Source: JAIEPW01 sp964406035
Lineage (GTDB): Bacteria > Acidobacteriota > Terriglobia > Bryobacterales > Bryobacteraceae
Length of the DNA: 32,100 nt
Reading direction: 5' to 3'
Assembly (NCBI GenBank): GCA_964406035.1
Contig: CAYOQB010000047.1
Span: 1 to 32,100, forward strand
Both the position numbers and the translations under genes were made by a program. The notes under the pieces are model-generated. The model was not told the origin of the DNA, did not search any database, and was given only the letters and a program-made list of their open reading frames with translations. Positions 6,557 to 15,043 of this stretch are shown piece by piece. Position 1 is the stretch's first letter. Every line of letters starts with the position of its first letter.

Positions 6557-8980
6557 TCACTCGGAGCGAAGAACGGTGGCCGGGTCCAGGCGGGCGGCGC
6601 GCCGGGCCGGAAGATAGCTGGCCGAGAGGGCGAGCGCTCCCAATCCTAGAGCGACCGCGGCCAGAGTGACGAAGTCGAAACCTGGCGTCGAAAACAGCAT
6701 GGAGGCATAGAGGCGCGAGAGCGCGAGGGAGCCGACGCCCCCGGCGAACAGGCCGCCAGCCCATGTCACCGCACCCTGCCGCAGGAACAGCCCCGTGATC
6801 TGCATGGGTTCCGCGCCCAGCGCCATACGGACGCCGACTTCGCGCACACGCTGCGTCACGGAATACGAGATCACGGCGTACAACCCGAGGCCGGACAACA
6901 GCACGCATACCGCCGAGAACAGCGCCAGCAGCCACAGCGAGAATCGCCGCGCGGCCAGCGTGCGCGCGAGCAGAGTTTCCATGCTCGACACGTTGGAGAC
7001 GGGCTGGTTGGGATCCAGTTCTTGAACCGCCGCGCGCAGGCCCGGCGCCAGGTCCTCCGGCTTGCCGCCCGAGGCCTTGAGGACGACGCCCATTGAGTGG
7101 TTCGCCGGACGCGGCCGCTGCGGAAGAGGCGCGTAGACCTGCCCGCGCGTGGCGACCTCCAGGCCGTCGTTATGAATCGGTCCCACAACGCCCACGATGG
7201 TAGACCAGGGCAGCCCGATTTGCGGCGATCCGGGCTGGATCACTTTGCCCAGTGGATCCTCGCCCGGGAAGTAAGTCTTGGCTACGGTCTCGTCCACGAT
7301 CACGACCGGAGTAGCGGCCGCGGAATCCGCTTCGGTGAACTCGCGCCCGGAGAGCAGCGGGATTCCAGCCACGCGGAAATAGTTCGGACTGATCGCGCGA
7401 TGGTCCACTTGTGTGATGCGCTGGCGATCGTCCGGCACGTTGCGCAACTGCACCGGACCAGTCATCAACGATCCGTCCAGAGGCAGACGGTTGATCACCG
7501 CCGCATTCTCCACGCCGGGCTGGCTCTTCAGCCGATCCAGCAGCCGGCCGAAGAAGTCCGCGATCTGATCGTTCGATGCGTACTTGGAAGGCGGCAGCGC
7601 GACCCGCGCCGTCAGCAGCCCCGAAGGCTGGAAGCCGAGCGGCGTCGCCAGTACGTTGGCGAAGCTGCGCAGCAGAAGTCCCGAGGCGATCAGGACCACC
7701 ACGGCTAGGGCCAATTGCGCAGTCGCCAGGATCTGCCGGACACGGTTGGAGCCCGCGTTCGCGCCCTCGCCGCGCGTTCTGAGCCCGGAAGCGAGATCGC
7801 CGCGGGCGGCGCTCCAGGCGGGCAGGAGCCCAAACAAAACCGCGGTGAACACGGTGATCAGAAGAGCGAGCGCCAGGGTCGTGAGGTCCAGCCGTGCGCG
7901 GTCGAGATTCGAGATTCCCTGCGGGGCGATCCGCACTACAGCGGCAAGTAGGCCGCGCGCCAGCAGAACTCCGGCAAGCCCTCCGCTGATCGCGAGCAGG
8001 AAACTCTCCGCGAAGAGCTGGCGGATCAGCGTGCCCGCCCCGCCACCGAGCGCGGAGCGGATCCGGAACTCCTGAGCCCGCGCGGTCAGCCGGGCGATCA
8101 TCAGGTTCGCGATGTTGGCGCACACCAGAAGCAGCAGCAACGCCACAGCCGCGCCGAGCAGCTTCAGAGCTGGCCGCACCGCTCCCGACGCTCGCTGGTT
8201 CCAGGGGACGACAGCTGCGTCGATGTTCCGGTTCAACCTCGGATTCTCCTCGCGAAACTGAGCCGCCAAGTTGCGCGCTTCCTGATGCGCCGCGATCCGC
8301 GAAGCACCGGGCGCGAGCCTGGCCCAACTGCGGTAGCGATGCACGAACCGCGCCTGGACTTCCTTAGGGTCCAGAACCAGCGGCGTCCAGACGTCCACAC
8401 CGGAGTCCGGGAAGTCGAAGCGTGGAGGCATGACCGCGATCACGGTGTACGACGCGCCGTCGATCAGAACGCTCTTGCCCGCGATCCCCGGATCGGCCGC
8501 GAAGCGGCGCGTCCACAAGCCGTGCGACAGAATCAGGACGCGGTTCTTGCCCGCTTGCTCCTGCTCGGCCTCGAACGTGCGCCCGAGCAGCGGCGGCACT
8601 CCGAGAAGCTGGAATGCCGAGGCGGTGGCCGACACCGACACCAGACGCTCCGGGTTGCCGTCTCCCGTGATGTTCAACGCACCCCGGTTGAACAGCGAGA
8701 GCTCGCGCAGGGTGCGCGACCTCTGCCGGAAATCGAGGTAATCGGCGGCCTTGAGCGGGAAGCTGGTTGCCGACTGGCCGTCCATGGTCCTGGACTCGAG
8801 CTCGACGATCGAGCCGGGATCCCGGAACGGCGGCGTGTCCCACAGGACCGCGCGCGAGACGCTGAGGATGGTGGTGATCGACGCGATGCCCACCGAAAGC
8901 ATCACAATCACAAACAACGAATAGCCGGGACTGCGAAAAAGTACTCGCGCCCCGTAGCGGACGTCACCGATCCAATTCAC
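6557..8980 (-). CDS. Orphan MacB/FtsX-type ABC permease (acidobacterial duplicated orphan permease family)
   Basis: A membrane protein of 807 residues with two FtsX-like permease halves, each preceded by a large extracytoplasmic MacB-type domain. It starts MNWIGDVRYGARVLFRSPGYS, the characteristic opening of the acidobacterial orphan permease family. The first membrane helix follows (about 19-40), then a long periplasmic domain to about 270, three helices to about 410 with a soluble link, a second periplasmic domain, and three C-terminal helices from about 685 to the end. The start is GTG at 8980, supported by GGAGGGG six bases upstream. No ATPase gene adjoins it, which is normal for this family; the neighbouring ABC-F protein is a soluble translation factor and not its partner. 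Substrate unknown. Confidence 0.92.
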   Translation of the reverse strand: MNWIGDVRYGARVLFRSPGYSLFVIVMLSVGIASITTILSVSRAVLWDTPPFRDPGSIVELESRTMDGQSATSFPLKAADYLDFRQRSRTLRELSLFNRGALNITGDGNPERLVSVSATASAFQLLGVPPLLGRTFEAEQEQAGKNRVLILSHGLWTRRFAADPGIAGKSVLIDGASYTVIAVMPPRFDFPDSGVDVWTPLVLDPKEVQARFVHRYRSWARLAPGASRIAAHQEARNLAAQFREENPRLNRNIDAAVVPWNQRASGAVRPALKLLGAAVALLLLLVCANIANLMIARLTARAQEFRIRSALGGGAGTLIRQLFAESFLLAISGGLAGVLLARGLLAAVVRIAPQGISNLDRARLDLTTLALALLITVFTAVLFGLLPAWSAARGDLASGLRTRGEGANAGSNRVRQILATAQLALAVVVLIASGLLLRSFANVLATPLGFQPSGLLTARVALPPSKYASNDQIADFFGRLLDRLKSQPGVENAAVINRLPLDGSLMTGPVQLRNVPDDRQRITQVDHRAISPNYFRVAGIPLLSGREFTEADSAAATPVVIVDETVAKTYFPGEDPLGKVIQPGSPQIGLPWSTIVGVVGPIHNDGLEVATRGQVYAPLPQRPRPANHSMGVVLKASGGKPEDLAPGLRAAVQELDPNQPVSNVSSMETLLARTLAARRFSLWLLALFSAVCVLLSGLGLYAVISYSVTQRVREVGVRMALGAEPMQITGLFLRQGAVTWAGGLFAGGVGSLALSRLYASMLFSTPGFDFVTLAAVALGLGALALSASYLPARRAARLDPATVLRSE

Positions 8981-9030
8981 TAATCACCCCTCCAGATTGC
9001 TGGATTCCAGGATAGGGTGCCGCCATCGAT

Positions 9031-9060
9031 TTAACAAACGAAACCTTTTCATGCTATATA
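9031..9060 (+). promoter_or_regulatory. Candidate promoter of the LysR-type regulator gene
   Basis: TTAACA (9031-9036) and TATATA (9055-9060) are separated by 18 bases, with TG at 9052-9053 adding an extended -10. Transcription would start near 9067. That excludes the ATG at 9051, which lies inside the -10 region, and supports the ATG at 9087 as the regulator start. Confidence 0.5.
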
Positions 9061-9086
9061 TTGAGAAGTTCAATGATAGTCGCGCG

Positions 9087-10010
9087 ATGATCGAGCCAAA
9101 GTACCTTCGCCTGGTGGACGCGATTCTTCGAGAGGGAACCCTGACCCGCGCAGCCATCCATCTTCATCTCTCGCAATCCGCCGCGAGCTGCCAGTTGAAA
9201 GAGCTGGAGACCCGGCTCGGCGGCAAGCTGTTCCGCAGGCAGGGTCGCAGTCTGGTTCCCGGCGACGCCGCGCGCCGGATGCAAGCAGCGGCGCAGCGGA
9301 TTCTTCCGGAGCTCGACTCGCTGGAGCGCGAGATGGAGGACCTGCTGCAACACCGCCGTTCCACCATTCGGATCGCCACGGAGTGTTCGACGGCGTATCA
9401 CTGGTTGACGCCGGTGCTGCGGCGGCTGCGCTCCAACAAGCGGTTCGCGGAACTTCAGGTCGACATGGTTCCCGAGGCGCGCTGGCACCCGATCCAAGCT
9501 CTTTTCGAAGGCCGCCTGGACCTGGGAATCACGGCCGACGCTCCCAAGGACAAACGGCTGGTGAGCTGGCCCCTGGTGGAAGACGAGCTGATGCTGCTGG
9601 TCCCGTCCGGCCATCCACTGAGCCAGCGGCGTATCGTGTTCGCGCGCGATTTCGCGAATGAGCATCTGATCACGTTCGACGCGCCGCCCGCCCATCTGAA
9701 CATTTTCAAGAACGTGCTCTACCCGGCCCACGTCGCGCCGAAACGCGTCTCGCGCGTCCAGTTCACGGAAGCGATCCTGGAAATGGTGAGTTCCGGGATG
9801 GGAGTGACGGTGATGGCGCCGTGGCTGGCGCGGCCGTACCTGGAATCCGGCGCGCAAAAAGCGGTTCGCGTCTCCGGCCCCGGCATGAAGCGGCACTGGC
9901 GGCTGTACGCGATGCGCGGATTGCCGCAACGGCAACTGGATTTCGCCGCCGCGGTCTCCCAGGCCATGATCAAGACCGAGATCGCGGCTCTGCGGCGGCA
10001 GCCGGCGTGA
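9087..10010 (+). CDS. LysR-family transcriptional regulator, MetR-like
   Basis: A 307-residue LysR-type regulator. Residues 1-60 form the winged helix-turn-helix (LTRAAIHLHLSQSAASCQLKELETRLGGKLFRR), and the rest is the two-lobed effector domain. The N-terminus MIEPKYLRLVDAI and the start of the effector domain (IRIATECSTAYHWLTPVLRRL) resemble MetR, the homocysteine-responsive methionine regulator, more than other LysR branches. The start at 9087 fits both this N-terminus and a promoter at 9031-9060. It diverges from the orphan permease gene, so that gene is a likely target by the usual LysR arrangement; no methionine biosynthesis gene is adjacent. It converges on the amidohydrolase gene with six bases between stops. 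Confidence 0.88.
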   Translation: MIEPKYLRLVDAILREGTLTRAAIHLHLSQSAASCQLKELETRLGGKLFRRQGRSLVPGDAARRMQAAAQRILPELDSLEREMEDLLQHRRSTIRIATECSTAYHWLTPVLRRLRSNKRFAELQVDMVPEARWHPIQALFEGRLDLGITADAPKDKRLVSWPLVEDELMLLVPSGHPLSQRRIVFARDFANEHLITFDAPPAHLNIFKNVLYPAHVAPKRVSRVQFTEAILEMVSSGMGVTVMAPWLARPYLESGAQKAVRVSGPGMKRHWRLYAMRGLPQRQLDFAAAVSQAMIKTEIAALRRQPA

Positions 10011-10016
10011 CGGAGC

Positions 10017-11435
10017 TTAATCGTAGGCGCGAATCGGCTTCCCGGGCCTGACTCCGTCGATCAGCTTCTCGCCGCGCACCACGAAAACCCCATTCACCAG
10101 CACGTCGCGAATGCCCGTGGAATACTCGGCGGGCTTCTCAAAGGTGGCGCGGTCGATCACCTTGTCCGGATCGAAAACGATCAGGTCGGCGTCGGCGCCC
10201 ACCGCGATGCGGCCCTTGTTCTTCATCGCCGGGGCGACGGATTCCAGGCGCTGCGCCGGCATCAGGCTCATGCGGCGGATCGCGTCCTGCAAAGTCAGAA
10301 TCTTCAGCTCGCGCACGTAGCGCCCCAGCACGCGGGCGAAGGTTCCCGCGCCGCGCGGGTGACCCTTACCCGCGCGCAGAATCCCATCGCTCGCCACCAT
10401 CACCAGCGGGTCCCGCAGAGCCGCCTGAGCCGCGGCCTCGGGAATCGCGTGAGCGATCACGCTGCCGCCGGTCTTGCGGTACTTCTCGAAGGTTTCCCTG
10501 GTCAGGCGCTCGCCGGTCAAAGCCCACTGCAGATCCTTGTAGGTGATCCCCAGGCGCTCCTGCCAGTCTCCGGAGTAGATGGCGGAATCGATGCCGGTCT
10601 GCGAGGCAGTATAGGGATACGCTTCGACGCTGATATCGACCCCCGCCCGCCGGGCCGCGTTGATCATCTCCAGCGCCTTCGGTGTGTTCCCCAGCGCCAT
10701 GGAAGTAATGTGCACAATCTGCACCGGCGCGCGCGTGATCACCGAATTCGCGATCACCTCCTGCAGCGAATCGGCAAATCCGCCAGGCTCGATCGCTCCC
10801 GCGGAGCGGACATGAACGTAAACGCCGCGCCGCATCTCCGCGGCGATCTGGAACAGCTCCAGGATCTCGGCTCGGGAAGCGGCGGGCACATAGGCGATGC
10901 CCATCCCCACGCCCAGCGCCCCCTCCCGCAGCCCCTGGCGGATCAGGCTCTGCATCCGCGCCAGATCATCGGAAGCGGCGCGCGTGGAAACGGCGCGGTC
11001 GCGAGGCAGAAACTCACCGCTGTCCTTCATCACCGACATGCGAATCGGGATGTGGCCTACGGTGGCGCCGTAGTTCACTAGCGCCTTGCCTTCACGAGCT
11101 CCATACCAGGGCGCGACCGGCGACACGCCGACTTCCATCTCGAGCGCCGTGGTGACCCCGTCGCGCGCTTTGTAGCGGTAGTTCTCTTCGTCCTGGCCAT
11201 GCGCATGCATGTCGATGAAGCCGGGCGCGACCACGTGACCTCGGGCGTCCACGGTCACCTGCCCCTCCAGGGGAGTCTCCGAAATCGCGGCGATGGTGCG
11301 GCCGCGAATCCCCACATGGCGAATCGCGTCCGTCCTGGACTCCGGATCGACCACGCGGCCGTTGGCGATCACGATGTCATAGGGCTGCGCGAAAAGCGAA
11401 GCGCAGAAGAGCGCGGCGGCGGAGAAAAGGCGCAT
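10017..11435 (-). CDS. Exported D-aminoacylase-like amidohydrolase
   Basis: A 472-residue metal-dependent amidohydrolase with a signal peptide (MRLFSAAALFCASLFAQ). The mature protein has the small beta-sandwich start (DIVIANGRVVDPESRTDAIRHVGIRG), then APGFIDMHAHGQDE with the HxH metal ligands at H77/H79. Further likely ligands are H208 (VHVRS), H242 (VHITS) and the catalytic Asp D350 (VASDG), which is the order seen in N-acyl-D-amino-acid deacylases. Where D-aminoacylases carry the metal-bridging Cys (GNCG), this protein reads ALEMEVGVS, so Glu may bridge. ATG at 11435 was preferred to an in-frame TTG three codons upstream because GAGG lies at a good distance. It would act outside the cytoplasm on N-acylated or peptide-derived D-amino acids; the exact substrate is not established. 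Confidence 0.85.
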   Translation of the reverse strand: MRLFSAAALFCASLFAQPYDIVIANGRVVDPESRTDAIRHVGIRGRTIAAISETPLEGQVTVDARGHVVAPGFIDMHAHGQDEENYRYKARDGVTTALEMEVGVSPVAPWYGAREGKALVNYGATVGHIPIRMSVMKDSGEFLPRDRAVSTRAASDDLARMQSLIRQGLREGALGVGMGIAYVPAASRAEILELFQIAAEMRRGVYVHVRSAGAIEPGGFADSLQEVIANSVITRAPVQIVHITSMALGNTPKALEMINAARRAGVDISVEAYPYTASQTGIDSAIYSGDWQERLGITYKDLQWALTGERLTRETFEKYRKTGGSVIAHAIPEAAAQAALRDPLVMVASDGILRAGKGHPRGAGTFARVLGRYVRELKILTLQDAIRRMSLMPAQRLESVAPAMKNKGRIAVGADADLIVFDPDKVIDRATFEKPAEYSTGIRDVLVNGVFVVRGEKLIDGVRPGKPIRAYD

Positions 11436-11470
11436 GAGTTTCAACCTCGCGATGGTATCCTGGCGATTCT

Positions 11471-12700
11471 ATGTCTTTTGTCACCCACCTGGAGTGCTCG
11501 GTCACGGGCAAGACCTACGAGGCGGGCAAGCCGCACAATCTGAGCCAGGACGGCGCGCCCCTGCTGGTGCGCTATGACCTGGAGCGCGCGCGCCGCGAGT
11601 GGAAGCGCGATTCAGTCGCCCAGGGTCCCGCGTCCATGTGGCGTTACGCGCCGATGCTGCCGGTCCGCGATTCGGGCAACATCATCTCGCTCGGCGAAGG
11701 CTGGACCCCGCTGCTGCGGACCGAGCGCCTGGGCGCGCGGCTGGGACTCGCCAGCCTGTGGGTGAAGGACGAGGGAGTCAATCCGACCCAGTCCTTCAAG
11801 GCTCGCGGCCAGGCGGCGGCGATCTCCATGTGTGTCGAGTTGGCCATCCGCAAGGTGGCGATCCCTTCGGCCGGCAACGCCGGAGGAGCGATGGCCGCTT
11901 ACGCCGCGGCGGCCGGACTCGAAGCGCATGTTTTCATGCCGCAGGACGTGCCCAACGCTAACTTCCTGGAGTGCATGGCGGCGGGGGCGAAGGTCACCCT
12001 CGTGGACGGGCTGATCAGCGATTGCGGGCGCATCGTGGCCGAGCGCAAGGCCGCGGAGGGCTGGTTCGAAGTCTCGACTCTGAAGGAACCCTATCGGATT
12101 GAAGGCAAGAAGACCATGGGCTACGAGGTAGCCGAGCAGTTCGGATGGGACCTGCCGGACGTCATCTTCTACCCGTGCGGCGGCGGCGTGGGCCTGATCG
12201 GGATGTGGAAGGCGTTCGAGGAAATGGAGCAACTGGGCTGGATCGCGCCGGGGAAACGGCCCAAAATGATCTGCGTGCAGACAGTAGGCTGCATGCCGAT
12301 TGTGAAGGCGTACCAGGAAGGCAAGGATCGCAGCGAGTTCTTCGAAAACGCCCACACCGTGGCGGCGGGGCTGCGCGTGCCCAAGGCGCTGGGCGACTTC
12401 CTGGTTCTGCGCGCGGTTCGGGAGTCGGGCGGAACGTGCGTGGCCGTAACCGACGAGGAAATGATGGACGCCGCGATCGAGTTGGGACAGGATGAGGGGA
12501 TGTTTGTCGCCCCGGAGGGCGGCGCCTGCGTGGCCGCGCTGCGCAAGCTGATCGCCTCCGGATTCCTGAGCCGCGCCGAGCGGATCGTGATTTACAACAC
12601 CGGCGCCGGAACGAAGTACCTGGAAGCGTATGCCGCTCGTTTTCCCAGGTACGCCGCGACCGAGATGGATAAGCTTGGCGGGCTGATCACCCCTCGCTGA
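11471..12700 (+). CDS. thrC: Threonine synthase
   Basis: A PLP-dependent fold-type II enzyme of 409 residues that converts O-phosphohomoserine to threonine. The N-terminal segment LECSVTGKTYEAGKPHNLS is typical of the longer bacterial/archaeal threonine synthases. The PLP lysine is K110 in NPTQSFKARG, the phosphate-binding loop is SAGNAGGA (about 133-140), and the C-terminal Gly/Ala-rich segments (APEGGACVAAL, YNTGAGTKYLEAY) are those of the family. The start is ATG at 11471. There is no clear Shine-Dalgarno site. The gene diverges from the amidohydrolase gene with 35 bases between starts, and no thrA or thrB gene is in the window. Other fold-type II enzymes are possible but less likely, given the N-terminal zinc-ribbon-like remnant. 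Confidence 0.9.
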   Translation: MSFVTHLECSVTGKTYEAGKPHNLSQDGAPLLVRYDLERARREWKRDSVAQGPASMWRYAPMLPVRDSGNIISLGEGWTPLLRTERLGARLGLASLWVKDEGVNPTQSFKARGQAAAISMCVELAIRKVAIPSAGNAGGAMAAYAAAAGLEAHVFMPQDVPNANFLECMAAGAKVTLVDGLISDCGRIVAERKAAEGWFEVSTLKEPYRIEGKKTMGYEVAEQFGWDLPDVIFYPCGGGVGLIGMWKAFEEMEQLGWIAPGKRPKMICVQTVGCMPIVKAYQEGKDRSEFFENAHTVAAGLRVPKALGDFLVLRAVRESGGTCVAVTDEEMMDAAIELGQDEGMFVAPEGGACVAALRKLIASGFLSRAERIVIYNTGAGTKYLEAYAARFPRYAATEMDKLGGLITPR

Positions 12701-12727
12701 GCGCCGTTCCCGGAAAGGAGATCGAAC

Positions 12728-13177
12728 ATGGAACCAGCAACCCGGCGGGATTCGCTTGTGGCGATTCTCGGCCTGATGGCGGGCGATGCACTCGCCCAGA
12801 ACGCGGCGTCCACCCGCAACCCCGAAGCCTTCCGGCAGTTGTCGCAGCATTCCGACGACCGGCCCGTAGTGATGCTGAATCTGCTGAAGTTCAAACCCGG
12901 CGGCGAGGAACTGTACCGCCGCTACTCCGCCAACTTCCGCAAGCTGACCGCGGACAAGGGCGTGACGCTGCTTTACGCCGGACGCGCCGAGCAGTTGTTG
13001 ATCGGCGACATCGGCGCCTGGGACCTGATCGCCCTGGTCCGCTACCCTTCCCGAAAGCGCTTCCTCGAAATCGTGCAGAGCGCCGAATACCAGAAGATCA
13101 CCGCCGACCGGACCAACGCACTGGAGCGTGCGGTCCTGTACTCGAGCAGTGAGGCGGCGGAGTACACTCCCGCCTAG
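12728..13177 (+). CDS. DUF1330-family protein with an export-like N-terminus
   Basis: A 149-residue protein. The ATG at 12728 follows a strong AAGGAG site (12715-12720). Residues 1-25 (TRRDSLVAILGLMAGDALAQ) resemble a short twin-arginine-like signal ending in Ala-Gln. The C-terminal 110 residues are a dimeric alpha-beta-barrel domain of the DUF1330 type: VVMLNLLKFKPGGEELYRRYS, a Tyr-Ala-Gly turn, then WDLIALVRYPSRKRFLEIVQSAEYQ. Family members resemble EthD/antibiotic-monooxygenase ferredoxin-like folds; the biochemical role is not known. It lies 27 bases after threonine synthase, with its own ribosome-binding site and possibly in the same transcript. Confidence 0.75.
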   Translation: MEPATRRDSLVAILGLMAGDALAQNAASTRNPEAFRQLSQHSDDRPVVMLNLLKFKPGGEELYRRYSANFRKLTADKGVTLLYAGRAEQLLIGDIGAWDLIALVRYPSRKRFLEIVQSAEYQKITADRTNALERAVLYSSSEAAEYTPA

Positions 13178-13283
13178 ATCCGGGCACAACCCCGCTTCTT
13201 TACATAAGTTTAGGTACGCCGAGGGGGTCGAGAAGGTAAACTATTTGCAACCTGCGGGTTCGCCCCGCGACCAAAGAGGTGCC

Positions 13284-14570
13284 ATGACGCGTTTTGCCGG
13301 ATTGTCTCTGCTCCTGGGAGCGACGCTCTCGTCGACGGTTCTAGCTGCTCCGTCGCCGACGTTTTCCAAGGATGTCGCTCCCATCATTCAGAAGCGCTGC
13401 CAGAATTGCCATCGTCCGGGCGAAGTCGCGCCGATGAGCTTCATGAGCTACAAGGAAGTCCGGCCGTGGGCCAAGGCGATCAAGGAGAAGGTGGTGAAGC
13501 GGGAGATGCCGCCCTGGTTCGCCGATCCCAGTATCGGCGAGTGGGAGAACGACTGCCGCCTCAGTGACGCGGAAATCGCCACGGTGTCCAAGTGGGTGGA
13601 CGACGGCGCCAAGGAAGGCGATCCGAAGCTGACGCCGAAGAACCCGGAGTATGTGCAGGGCTGGAGCATCGGCAAGCCGGACGTGGTGCTGACCATGACC
13701 CAGGAGTTCAGCATCCCGGCGGAAGGCGCGGTCCCGTACAAGTACTTTGTGATCCCGACCAATTTCGAGGAAGACAAGTACGTACAGTTCGCGGAGATCC
13801 GCGCCGGCGATCGCTCCCACGTGCATCATGTCATCGTTTCGGTCCGCTATCCCGACGCCAATCCCATGCCGCCTCCCGGCGAATTGACCCCCGAAGCGCG
13901 ACGCGCGTCCTTTGCCAACGCATCGCGCAGCGTCGAGGACTCCGACGGCCGCCTGGTGGGCTGGGCCCCCGGCGAAGCGCCGCTGATCCTGAAGCCCGGG
14001 CACGCCAAGCTGGTGAAGAAGGGCTCATCCCTCATCTTCCAGGTTCACTACACCACCAATGGGAAGGAAGGCAAGGATCGCACCAGCATCGGCCTGATCT
14101 TCTCCAAGGTCCCCGTGGAGAAACGGATGATCACCGCCGGAGCGTTCGCGCGCAACCTGGTGATCCCGGCGGGCGATCCCAACTTCGAATCCACCGCGAC
14201 CTTCACCTTCAAGGACGACAGCCATATCGACTCGCTGCACCCCCATATGCACCTTCGCGGCAAGGATATGCTCTTCCGGCTGGTGTACCCGGACAATACT
14301 TCCAAAGTGTTGCTCAGCGTGCCGAAGTTTGACTTCGCCTGGCAGCAGACGTACTTCTTCAAGGAGCCGGTGGCCGCGCCCAAGGGCAGCAAGCTGGAAG
14401 TGGTGGCGCACCACGACAACTCGCCGAACAACAAGTTCAACCCGGATCCGACTAAGGTCGTGAAGTGGGGCGACCAGACCTGGGACGAGATGATGATCGG
14501 CTACTTCGACTACACCCTGGACAAGCAGGACTTGCGCAAGCCGAAGCCCGTGCCGACCGGCGCCCCGTAG
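13284..14570 (+). CDS. Secreted heme c / PHM-like copper monooxygenase fusion
   Basis: A 428-residue exported protein. The ATG at 13284 follows AGAGGT and begins a signal peptide (MTRFAGLSLLLGATLSSTVLAA). Residues 25-115 are a cytochrome c domain with the heme site CQNCH (39-43) and a plausible axial Met75 (MPPW). Residues 130-415 resemble the ascorbate-dependent type II copper monooxygenases (peptidylglycine hydroxylating/dopamine beta-hydroxylase). By position, H181, H182 and H255 would bind one copper, and H321, H323 and a Met at 403/404 (DEMM) the other. All six expected ligands are present. The heme could feed electrons to the copper centre in place of ascorbate; that is inference. Substrate unknown. 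It stands alone after a 106-base gap. Confidence 0.82.
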   Translation: MTRFAGLSLLLGATLSSTVLAAPSPTFSKDVAPIIQKRCQNCHRPGEVAPMSFMSYKEVRPWAKAIKEKVVKREMPPWFADPSIGEWENDCRLSDAEIATVSKWVDDGAKEGDPKLTPKNPEYVQGWSIGKPDVVLTMTQEFSIPAEGAVPYKYFVIPTNFEEDKYVQFAEIRAGDRSHVHHVIVSVRYPDANPMPPPGELTPEARRASFANASRSVEDSDGRLVGWAPGEAPLILKPGHAKLVKKGSSLIFQVHYTTNGKEGKDRTSIGLIFSKVPVEKRMITAGAFARNLVIPAGDPNFESTATFTFKDDSHIDSLHPHMHLRGKDMLFRLVYPDNTSKVLLSVPKFDFAWQQTYFFKEPVAAPKGSKLEVVAHHDNSPNNKFNPDPTKVVKWGDQTWDEMMIGYFDYTLDKQDLRKPKPVPTGAP

Positions 14571-14602
14571 TTTGGCTATCCGGCTGCTAGGCCATAGCCT
14601 GG

Positions 14603-15043
14603 ATGCCGGTTACGCCCACGCGCCATTTTGGCGAAATTGAGTTCGCGGAAGAAGCGGCGATAGACTTCCCGTCCGGCTTGCCCGGCTTCGAAGACCATCG
14701 CCGTTTCCTTTTGATCCAGGCGCCCGAACACGCGCCCCTGCTGTTTCTGCAGAGCCTGGAGCGTGTCCAGACCTGTCTCCCAGCCTTGCCGGTGAAGCTG
14801 GTGGACCCCCTCTACGAACTCGCCGCCGCCCCGGAAGACCTGGAACTGCTCGGACCCGGCCCCCCGGGCGAACTGCTGTGCCTGTGCGTGATCTCCGCGC
14901 CAAATAATCGGCAAGCAACCGCCAATCTGCTGGCGCCCATTCTCATCCGGCCTTCCACGGGCAAGGGAGTGCAGGCGGTGCGCCACGATACGCGCTATTC
15001 CCACGCTCACCGCCTGAACCCGGAGGATCCGCCATGCTCGTGA
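14603..15043 (+). CDS. fliW: FliW, CsrA antagonist
   Basis: A 146-residue FliW-family protein. The diagnostic opening is present: FGEIEFAEEAAIDFPSGLPGFED, then RRFLLIQAPEHAPLLFLQSLE, and a later CLCVISAPNNRQATANLLAPILI. In Bacillus and Campylobacter FliW binds CsrA and blocks its action, and is itself displaced by flagellin. The start is ATG at 14603. There is no clear Shine-Dalgarno site, and a hairpin (GGCTAT at 14574-14579 pairing with ATAGCC at 14594-14599) ends three bases before it. The last ten bases overlap csrA, so the two are translated together. No flagellin or other flagellar gene occurs in the window. Confidence 0.9.
   Translation: MPVTPTRHFGEIEFAEEAAIDFPSGLPGFEDHRRFLLIQAPEHAPLLFLQSLERVQTCLPALPVKLVDPLYELAAAPEDLELLGPGPPGELLCLCVISAPNNRQATANLLAPILIRPSTGKGVQAVRHDTRYSHAHRLNPEDPPCS

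Noticed and set aside
4792..8980. ABC-F protein and orphan permease as a two-part ABC exporter
   Set aside because: The ATPase has two fused ABC domains with an ABC-F linker, a soluble translation-factor type that does not pair with permeases, and the permease family is known to lack adjacent ATPases.
9054..9935. Long minus-strand open frame opposite the LysR gene
   Set aside because: It is rich in Arg, His and Gln with no recognisable domain, as expected of the complement of a GC-rich gene, and the plus-strand LysR protein is clearly real.
11612..13189. 525-codon minus-strand open frame opposite threonine synthase and the DUF1330 gene
   Set aside because: Composition is Arg/His/Gly-rich without motifs, and it spans two well-supported plus-strand genes.
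13199..13242. Possible promoter before the heme c/copper protein (TTTACA and TAAACT)
   Set aside because: Spacing between the boxes is about 32 bases, far outside the usual range.
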